From the NCBI RefSeq assembly GCF_030296555.1, contig NZ_AP027728.1, positions 2,046,001 through 2,110,000 of the forward strand: a stretch of 64,000 nucleotides of DNA, written 5' to 3'. The translations under genes were made by a program, and so were the position numbers. This DNA is from Microbacterium suwonense (GTDB taxonomy: Bacteria; Actinomycetota; Actinomycetes; Actinomycetales; Microbacteriaceae). Shown in pieces: positions 57,557 through 64,000 of this stretch (positions within the stretch are counted from its first letter, which is position 1; every line of letters begins with the position of its first letter). The notes beneath the pieces are model-generated. The model did no database searches. It saw only the letters and a program-made list of their open reading frames with translations, and was not told where the DNA came from.

Positions 57557-58893
57557 ATGTCGGCGAAGACAATTCGGCTCACGGTCGCGGATGCGCACAG
57601 CCGCCACGACCTGGTCGTCCCCGCTGATTCGACCGTCGCCGAACTGCTCACCGTGGGCGGCGTCGATCTGCGTCGCTATGTGAGCACCACCACCTCCGGC
57701 GCCGCGATCGAGCTGGACAGCGAGGTGTCCGTCGCCCCGGGCGATGGCGGGGTGATCTGGCTGTTCGACCGTGAGTCGACTCCGGCCGAACCCGCCGGAT
57801 CGGCGGCCGATGCCACGACATCGCCGGCCGTGCGCTCGAGGGGGCGCTGGACGATTCTGTCGCTGCTCCTCGCCCTCGCGCTCGGGCTGGTGCTCTGCAC
57901 GGTCATCGCGCCGACGCCGATGACCGTCTCGGTGTCGGTAGCGGTGCTGCTGGCCGGCTCGTTCGCGCTGCTGGCGCAGCCCGTGCGCGACGAGAACGTC
58001 CACGTCGCCTACCTCGCGCCCGCTCTCGCGGCAGCCGCCGGAGCCCTCGCCCTCTCCGGCTTCGCAGACGCCGGCGCCATGATGGCGATGGGCATGGTGG
58101 CCGGCGCCACCGTGGCCTGCGCTCGACACGCGCGCGCCCGCGTGCACGGACGCGCGGCGTCGGGTGACACCGCGGTGATCGCGGTGCTGTGGTCAGTCTT
58201 CGCAGTGGTGAACGCCGCCGGATTCCTCGCCGAAGTCTCGGCGGCGGCGATCACTGCGGTGCAGATCGCGTGCGCTGCGCCGATCTTCCACTACATGCGT
58301 GGTGCGGCGTTGGAGGTCGATCCCGAGGATCTGATCGACACCCCGTACGTCATCCGCGATGCCCAGGGCATCCGCGCCCGTCCCCCTCCGAGCCTTCGCC
58401 CGTGCACGCGGAGCGCGCCGCCCGCCAGTACCTGCTCGCCCGACGGCGCTCCGAAGCGGGCATCGTCACCGCGTGCGCTCTCGCACTGCTGTCGTCGCTG
58501 TACACACTGACGACGGTGGGCGGCGGCACAGTAGAGGCATGGTGCGTGCAGGGCGGGATCCTGGGAGTGGGATGCTATCTGCTCCTCACCTCGAGAAAGG
58601 TGCGCGACGGGCTGTCTCGGGGTGCGGCGCTCATCACCGGCGCACTGATGACCGTGCTCGCCGCCACCACTGTGATCGTCACGCTGCAGTTCAGCGCCCT
58701 GCTCATCGCGCTGGCGCTGGTGGTCGCGGGAGTGATCGTCGGATGCCTGACCGTGCCGCTGGCCGGCGACTGGCGGTCACTGGGCTGGTCGCGCACCGGC
58801 GACATCATCGAAGCTCTGCTGCTGGCCTTCTCGCCGGCGGCGCTCGTGTATGGCTCGGGGATCGCCGGCCAGATTCTGGAGGTCTTCGCATGA
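57557..58893 (+). pseudogene. eccD: Type VII secretion membrane channel EccD (frame broken once)
   Basis: The N-terminal 80 residues form a ubiquitin-like YukD domain (TIRLTVADAHSRHDLVVP, TVAELLTVGGVDL), followed by about ten membrane helices (WTILSLLLALALGLVLC, AGALALSGFADAGAMMAMGM, LYTLTTVGGGTVEAW and others), the EccD plan. A base lost from the C5 run at 58382-58386, in the cytoplasmic loop, splits the frame before SEPSPVHAERAARQYL. ATG 57557 follows AAGGGG. It is transcribed away from eccC, from the 87-base gap between them. Confidence 0.87.
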
Positions 58894-58962
58894 CGCTCTC
58901 CTCCCGCGGCTCCTTCGCGGGCGCAGGCACGCTCCGTCTCCGCACAGCGATCGCCCGCGCAG

Positions 58963-60335
58963 GTGCGGGCCACTGCCGGACAGCGAGCCGGCGCCTACCT
59001 GATCGACGTCGCGATCGTCGCCGCCGCGGCGGCACTGGTCTGGCTGACCACGGGCTCACTCGTGCTGCTCGTGGTCGCCGTGGTCGAGCTCTGGGTCATC
59101 GGCTGGATCTGGGAGGGCCACACCGGGGGAACACCCGGCAACGTGATCTGCGGCATCCGCACCGTGCGACGCGACGACGCGGTGAGCGTGGGTGCCGCCC
59201 GTCTGTTCGGACGCAGCCTGCTGATGGGCGTCTCGCACATCGTGCCGGTGCTGCTTCCGATCAGCCTGGCGGCGTCCGGGGCGCTCGACGGCGTCGCCCG
59301 CGCACGGATGATCGATCTGCGCAGGGCGCGCCAGGCGGTCGCCCCGGGTGCGGATCGGATGCCGAACCTCGAGGCCCGTGTGAGCGCCACCGGCTCTCCC
59401 GTCCAGGATGCCGCGGCCGGTGGCGGACGCGGCCCGGTGACGCAGGTTCCACTGACCGCCGCGCCGATCACGCAGACTCCGCTCACCGCCGCTCCCGCCC
59501 TCTCCCCCGCGCAGCACACTGCTGCCACGCCGGCCGCACCGACGCCTGCACCTGCTGCCGCGGCTCATCCCGCGCCCACCGAGGTCGGCACGATCCCCGT
59601 GTTCGAGCTCGCCGACGGCACGGTGATCCGGGCGACGGGACTGGGGTTCATCGGGCGTGCGCCTCGCGCGCCAGAGTCCATTCCCGAGGCGATCCTCGTG
59701 CGCGTCCCGGACGGGGCGCGCTCGCTGTCGCGCACCCACGCCTCCTTCGGCGTCGAGGACGGGCAGCTCTGGGTGCAGGACCTCGGGTCGGCGAACGGCG
59801 CCTCTGTGCGTCATCTCGGCGGAGGCGTCACCGCCCTCGTACCGCAGAGCCCCTACTTCCTGGTCGCCGGCGATGTACTGATCCTCGGCGGGGACGCCGA
59901 GCTCGCCTTCCGCAGGATCGTCGATCGTCCGGCCCGCGCGGCGGAGCCCGAGGCCCTCCCTATCGCTGACGCGCCGTCGCCGCAGGCGGCGCCCGCATCC
60001 GGTGCTGCCGTCGCACTGCAGTTCCAGGACGGCACGACCGTGCCGATCCACGGCACCGGATACATCGGTCGCGCGCCGAGTCTGCCCGAGGGGAGCGCAC
60101 GGATGCCGCGCTGATCGCCGTGCCCGACGGAGACCGCTCCGTGTCTCGCACGCACGGTCGCTTCGGCCTGGTCGATGGTCAGACCTGGTTCGAGGATCTC
60201 GGCTCGGGCAACGGATCGTCGCTGCGCACCGGCGATGGTCGCTCCGGCCCGATGACACCCCACCAGAGATTCGGTCTGGTGCCAGGCATGGTGCTTCAGC
60301 TCGGCGACTGCATCATCCGGGTGGTCGCAGCCTGA
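58963..60335 (+). pseudogene. RDD membrane protein with two FHA domains (frame broken at least once)
   Basis: An RDD-type three-helix membrane domain (QRAGAYLIDVAIVAAAAALV, GGTPGNVICGIRTV) is followed by a Pro/Ala/Thr linker and two FHA domains. FHA 1: GFIGRAPRAPES ... RSLSRTHASFGV ... LGSANGASV. FHA 2 begins GYIGRAPSLPEG, breaks near 60095, and continues in another frame with SVSRTHGRFGL and GSGNGSSL to 60335. FHA domains bind phosphothreonine, so this may be the phospho-regulated partner of the secretion machine. The true start may be ATG 58890, overlapping the eccD stop, which would need one more frame repair. Confidence 0.8.
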
Positions 60336-60384
60336 CCGCACGGCATGCCGACCGTGGCGGATCGCGCCGATCCGCCATCGTCGG

Positions 60385-61731
60385 TTACCAGCCGAGCTCC
60401 TCCGTGCCGTCGGACTGCGCGCGTCCAGCCGATCCGGCGGCGCCGAGATCCGGCATCGTCTCCTCGTCCTCGGCCTCGACCTCGTAGGCCTGCAGATCCA
60501 GGCCGCGTCGACGGTTGCGCTTGCCGCCACGACCGCCCGCTGCGCCGCCACCGGTCACCATGCCGCGGGCGCCGCCGGCCGCACCGGACTGAGCGACCAC
60601 GCTGCCACCGGAGGCGGATGCTGATCCGGCGCCTCCGACGCCGCCCACTCCGCCGATACCGCCCACGCCGCCGACGCGACCGACGCCGCCGAGAAGCCCG
60701 GCGCCTCCGACGCGACCGACGACACCTGCTCCGCCGCCCACAGTGCCTGCAGCACCGCCTCCGCCGGGGCCCGTGATACCGCCACCGGGTCCGGTCACTC
60801 CGCCGGGAGGGTTGACTCCACCGGGAGGTCCACCGGGAACGACACCGTCGGTGCCGCCGTCGATATTGGGATCCTCGGGGATCCGAGGGTCGCCGATCGG
60901 CGGGTCGATGATGGGCGGGTTCAGAACCGGTGGGTTCAGGATCGGCGGGTCGACGACCGGAGGGTCGACCACCGGCGGATCCCAGCGCGGATCGCGGATG
61001 ACGGGCGGCTCCTGCACATGCGGCTGACGCGGCCTCGGATTCCTCGTCGAAGGATCGTCGCCACCGGTGCCGCCGGGACCGTCCCCCGGAACGGTCACAC
61101 CCGTTCCGCCGTCATCGAGTCGCGGGGCGTCCACGGTCGGCGTCCGCCCGGGGCCGTCCTCATCCGAGGACTCGCTCTTGCGCTTCCTCTTGTCGAACTT
61201 CGACAGCGGCATGTCGTCGATGAGTTCCTGGATGCGCTTGTCGAGTGCGACCGTCATCTTACGGGCGGCCTCTTCCTGATCGGCCTCCGCCTGATCCAGG
61301 TACCACTTGCTCGCCTTCTCGGGGCTGAGGGTCACCCCCGGTGCGACCTGTACGGGGCTGCCGGTCTTCGCCGCCATGTCGATGGTGCTCTGCTGCTGCG
61401 GGGTGAGACCCGCCGCAGGCAGTCCGTCGATGCCGTTCGCAGTATCCTGCAGCGCCTGATTGGCGAGGGTGATCACCTTGGAGAGGTCTGCCTGGTACTC
61501 CGTGAACAGACCCAGGTCTTTGTGGATCGCCATCAGCTTGTCGTGGATGGCTGTGCCGAGATCGCCCTCGAAGCCCTCTTCGCGCGCGGCCTTCTGCAGG
61601 CCCTGCGTCACTGTTCCGACCGCTGCCTTCGCGTTCAACTGCAACATGTCCTGACCCAGCCTGGTACCGAGCACGAAGACGCTGATGCGATTGGCCTTCA
61701 GACGGTCGAGCCGTTCCAGATGCTTTCCCAT
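60385..61731 (-). CDS. Large Pro/Gly-rich protein of the type VII locus, probable secreted substrate
   Basis: A 448-residue protein. Residues 1-185 are mostly helical and charged (MGKHLERLDRLKANRISVFV ... KMTVALDKRIQELIDDMP), resembling the N-terminal export domain of LXG or PPE-like substrates. Residues about 245-300 are PPVVDPPILNPP-type repeats, then long Gly-rich GGVGGIGGVGGVGGAG repeats, and a C-terminal EVEAEDEETMPDLG that recalls the acidic end of actinobacterial PPE-like proteins. No toxin domain is visible. Secretion is inferred from context and architecture. Confidence 0.6.
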   Translation of the reverse strand: MGKHLERLDRLKANRISVFVLGTRLGQDMLQLNAKAAVGTVTQGLQKAAREEGFEGDLGTAIHDKLMAIHKDLGLFTEYQADLSKVITLANQALQDTANGIDGLPAAGLTPQQQSTIDMAAKTGSPVQVAPGVTLSPEKASKWYLDQAEADQEEAARKMTVALDKRIQELIDDMPLSKFDKRKRKSESSDEDGPGRTPTVDAPRLDDGGTGVTVPGDGPGGTGGDDPSTRNPRPRQPHVQEPPVIRDPRWDPPVVDPPVVDPPILNPPVLNPPIIDPPIGDPRIPEDPNIDGGTDGVVPGGPPGGVNPPGGVTGPGGGITGPGGGGAAGTVGGGAGVVGRVGGAGLLGGVGRVGGVGGIGGVGGVGGAGSASASGGSVVAQSGAAGGARGMVTGGGAAGGRGGKRNRRRGLDLQAYEVEAEDEETMPDLGAAGSAGRAQSDGTEELGW

Positions 61732-61743
61732 GATGTCCTCCGA

Positions 61744-62109
61744 TCAGATGGCGATCGGTCCAGTGGGCGAGATGACCCCGACGGCCTTGAAGAGCAGCGC
61801 GCGGAATCGCTCCTTCTCCATCTCAGCCAGCAGGTTCGTCTCGTCGATGGCCTTCTGCAGGTTCAGACGTGCTTCCACGACGTCCTTGCTGATCTCCTCC
61901 AGCCAGAGACGGGCGGCGTCGTATCGCGCCTTGAGCTCATCGGTGAGATCGACGCATTTCCCGTCGGCCGTCCACAGCAGGGCGGTCTGCCCTTCAGCGA
62001 GCTTGACCATCGTCTCGCTGGAGCTCTCCAGCATCTCCTGGCTCTCCAGCAGAAGTTCGATCTGGCGATCAGCGGTCTCCGCATCCAGCTGAATGCCCTC
62101 ACCTGCCAT
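61744..62109 (-). CDS. Small helical protein, probable partner of the large Pro/Gly-rich protein
   Basis: A 121-residue all-helical protein: LDAETADRQIELLLESQEML, VKLAEGQTALLWTADGKC and YDAARLWLEEISKDVVEARL. It has no WXG turn in the classic place but LLWTADG sits mid-protein, and size and position (12 bases ahead of the large protein gene) suit an Esx/LXG-associated partner or chaperone. GAAGGGGGA precedes the ATG. Function is inferred from context only. Confidence 0.6.
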   Translation of the reverse strand: MAGEGIQLDAETADRQIELLLESQEMLESSSETMVKLAEGQTALLWTADGKCVDLTDELKARYDAARLWLEEISKDVVEARLNLQKAIDETNLLAEMEKERFRALLFKAVGVISPTGPIAI

Positions 62110-62215
62110 TACCGTCCCCCTTCGAAGTTCTTGCCCGCGACGATACTAGTCCGCGGCCTTTCGGGCCCTCCATGGGGAGAGATCCCCATGGATCCGGGTG
62201 CGCACACCCGCATCG

Positions 62216-63011
62216 TCACCGGGTCGCGCAGGTCACCACGCCCTCGCTGGTGACCTTCAGCGCGAGAGGCTGCTCGTCGGCCGGGATCTCCTGGCCGTTG
62301 ACGAGGTCTCTCATGGCCTCATCGGACAGATCCGAGTCGTGCAGCTGCTGCCCCATGCAGTCGATGAACGCCGGCTCATCGTCGTAGTCCGTGACACCGG
62401 CGCTCTGGAGCTCGGCGAGGTAGGCCTGACCGATCTCCTCGGCAGAGGGCCTCCCTCGGAGTCGCCGGGAGCGGAGGGAGCCGAGGGCTGCTCGCTGGTG
62501 ATCGAGGTGGGAAAGCCCGATGGGAACTCGTTGGAGACCGCGCTGACGACGTTCACCACTGAGACGATGATGAACACGGTGACCCCGATCACACCCCCAC
62601 GATCGACAGGACGATGCCCGTGATCGAGGGCCACTTGATCGTGTTCTTCTTGAAGACCGCGATCAAGGACACCACGAAGCCGGCCAGCAGCACCAGCAGG
62701 CCGATGACGAACGTGATCGCCATCGGGATGCACGCCAGAATCGTGCCGAGCACAGCCAGGCCCAGTCCGATGTACCCCAACGTCGGGGTCAGCCTCGGGC
62801 CCGAGGGCGCCGGCGCAGCCTGCTGCGGATAGCCCGCGGCGGGCGACTGCGCGCCGGGCTGAGCTGAGCCGGACTGAACGGACGGATCCGCGGCCTGGGC
62901 CGAGGCGCTTGCGGCGGCTTGACCGGGCGCGTAGTTGTCCGTCCACTGCGTGCCGTCCCACCAGCGCTGTCGTCCGGAGCCATCGTCGTACCACCCAGCC
63001 GGAGTGCTCAT
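62216..63011 (-). pseudogene. DUF2510 membrane protein of the type VII locus (frame broken twice)
   Basis: The N-terminus is a DUF2510 domain (AGWYDDGSGRQRWWDGTQWT), then a Pro/Ala/Gln linker, two helices (YIGLGLAVLGTILACIPMAI, VIGLLVLLAGFVVSLIAVF) and a third (ITGIVLSIVGV). A base lost from the C5 run at 62594-62598 hides VIGVTVFIIVSVVNVVSAVS, and one near 62446-62450 hides the external C-terminal domain PSAEEIGQAYLAELQSAGV ... CMGQQLHDSDLSDEAM ending in TCATR at 62216. The final domain is DUF4190/DUF732-like in look; function unknown. Confidence 0.75.
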
Positions 63012-63117
63012 CCGTATCCTCCTCGTCGTATCGCCTGCGCGCCGAAAGCGCACAGCCCCCTGACGCGAATCGCGTCCCTACGTGTATATCAGCCGCGCCG
63101 GAGCGGAACCCGGGATG

Positions 63118-63891
63118 TCACCGGCTCGACGCCACCGCTGCGATGTCGTCCTGAGCGACGAATGCGTCCAGCAGCGGAAGGTCCTCGGTGGTGACGATCC
63201 GGGCGCCGATGGCGTGCTCGACCAGACGCGACCGCGATGACGCGAGGATCTCGCCGTCGGGGCGGCGCTCGAGACCGCGGATGCCGTGCCGCGCGAACTT
63301 GCCGCACAGGCTGTCGACCCGGCGCCCGAGCTTCTCGATCGACCAGCCCAGCCGAGCGGCCACCTCATCCAGTGCCGGCAGCTGCACGGATCCCCCGTCG
63401 CCGTGACGCAGCATCGGCTCGGCGAGGGCGGTGAGCAGGATCCGCTGCATCGGCGAAAGCAGCTCCGCCACGCCGTCCGCGCCGGCAGCGCGACTCCAGG
63501 AAGCGGACACTTGGTAATAGGGCGTGTCCGCCGTCAGCGAGAACTCGTACGTGGTCTCGCCGGCGGTGAACATCACCGTCGTCGCGCCGAACACCAGCGG
63601 CATCGAGGCCCCCGGGGCGAGCCATGACTGCGCCAGGCCGTCGGCCGACGCGACAGATGCGGTCAGCCCCGAGCCGACGTTGGCCAGCCACCAGATCCCG
63701 TCGCGCTCCGCGATCTCGAGGAATCGCCGGTGCACGTAGGGATTGTCGTCGATGGACAGATCGGCACCGCGGCCGATGACGAACGATGTCCCTGCCGGGA
63801 TGAGTTCACGCTGCGCACCGAATTCGAGCAGTAGCGCGGTGCTCTGCGCCGGTTCCGGTGTGCCCTGCTTCTGGATCTCGGGCATGTTCAC
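63118..63891 (-). CDS. FHA domain protein with C-terminal helix-turn-helix-like region
   Basis: A 257-residue protein. Residues 25-115 look like an FHA domain (TSFVIGRGADLSIDDNPYVH, LANVGSGLTASV). Residues about 145-215 contain SPMQRILLTALAEPMLRHGD and LDEVAARLGWSIEKLGRRVD, which resembles a winged helix used by response-type regulators. The start overlaps the stop of the upstream gene (GTGA). Such a protein could sense a phosphorylated partner and bind DNA; this is inference. It lies at the head of the minus-strand group of the type VII locus. Confidence 0.75.
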   Translation of the reverse strand: MNMPEIQKQGTPEPAQSTALLLEFGAQRELIPAGTSFVIGRGADLSIDDNPYVHRRFLEIAERDGIWWLANVGSGLTASVASADGLAQSWLAPGASMPLVFGATTVMFTAGETTYEFSLTADTPYYQVSASWSRAAGADGVAELLSPMQRILLTALAEPMLRHGDGGSVQLPALDEVAARLGWSIEKLGRRVDSLCGKFARHGIRGLERRPDGEILASSRSRLVEHAIGARIVTTEDLPLLDAFVAQDDIAAVASSR

Positions 63892-64000
63892 GCCGCGTGA
63901 CGCGGCCAGGCACCGCCGGGGAACGCCATCGTCGAGCCGAGGCTGTTGGTGACCTCCATCATGAAGTCGGACGCAGCCTGATTGGCGGTGAGGATGATGT
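63888..64000 (-). CDS. Partial gene, C-terminal 36 residues only
   Basis: The window edge cuts this gene; the visible end reads NQAASDFMMEVTNSLGSTMA and then FPGGAWPRHAA before the stop at 63888-63890, which overlaps the FHA gene start. The coupling puts it in the same operon as the FHA, DUF2510 and substrate genes. The fragment is too short for identification. Confidence 0.55.
   Translation of the reverse strand, partial: IILTANQAASDFMMEVTNSLGSTMAFPGGAWPRHAA

Overview
The window is high-GC actinobacterial DNA. Codon use, the very frequent GCATCCG/CGGATGC hexamers and the gene repertoire (rhamnose operon, tilS-hpt-ftsH-fol cluster, LCP protein, EccC/EccD secretion genes) fit Microbacteriaceae, most likely Microbacterium; this is inference from content, not from a search.

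Layout. 1-746: no intact gene, only the ends of an MFS transporter and of a tyrosine recombinase, butted against tRNA-Ser(GCT). 0.9-7.2 kb: an L-rhamnose catabolic unit, with a LacI-type regulator diverging from rhaM-rhaI-aldolase/dehydrogenase-rhaB, which together convert rhamnose to dihydroxyacetone phosphate and lactate. 7.2-19.7 kb: envelope and housekeeping genes (LCP ligase, tRNA-Ser(TGA), HAD phosphatase, serS, lipid kinase, lipoprotein, cardiolipin synthase, lysS, DUF2207). 20-33.4 kb: the conserved actinobacterial block read leftward tilS-hpt-ftsH-folE-folP-folB-folK-DUF3180-PH-PH-DUF2520, plus ppa and an M23 peptidase. 33.6-33.9 kb: tRNA-Glu, tRNA-Asp, tRNA-Phe with terminators. 34-36.5 kb: a small accessory segment behind tRNA-Phe with remnants of a DUF3800-like gene and an AbiEi antitoxin, then an intact Fic protein with a palindromic operator; ATAAGCGCTTAT-like sites lie between the pieces. 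36.7-51.6 kb: DUF898, hydrolase, dgt, a nuclease-like HNH/excalibur membrane protein bracketed by two copies of a palindromic element, a GtrA-fused mannosyltransferase, a tandem-binding-domain amino-acid ABC transporter with its ATPase, a redoxin, an aldehyde dehydrogenase, peptidases, a 3' fragment of malate dehydrogenase and a resolvase-like protein. 51.7-64 kb: an IclR regulator and a type VII (ESX-like) secretion locus: two WXG100 proteins, EccC, EccD, an RDD/double-FHA protein, a Pro/Gly-rich large protein, a small helical protein, a DUF2510 membrane protein and an FHA protein. EccB, EccE and a mycosin are not in the window.

Two properties run through the sequence. First, at least twenty-one single-base frame breaks interrupt otherwise well-conserved genes, nearly all equivalent to one missing base and mostly in short G/C runs; this looks like residual sequencing error, so these genes are probably intact in the organism. 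They are typed here as pseudogene only because the given sequence does not encode them in one frame. Second, intergenic gaps carry repeated long palindromes, including a four-copy family with GTCTATNTGGCGC arms. No rRNA and no CRISPR array were seen.
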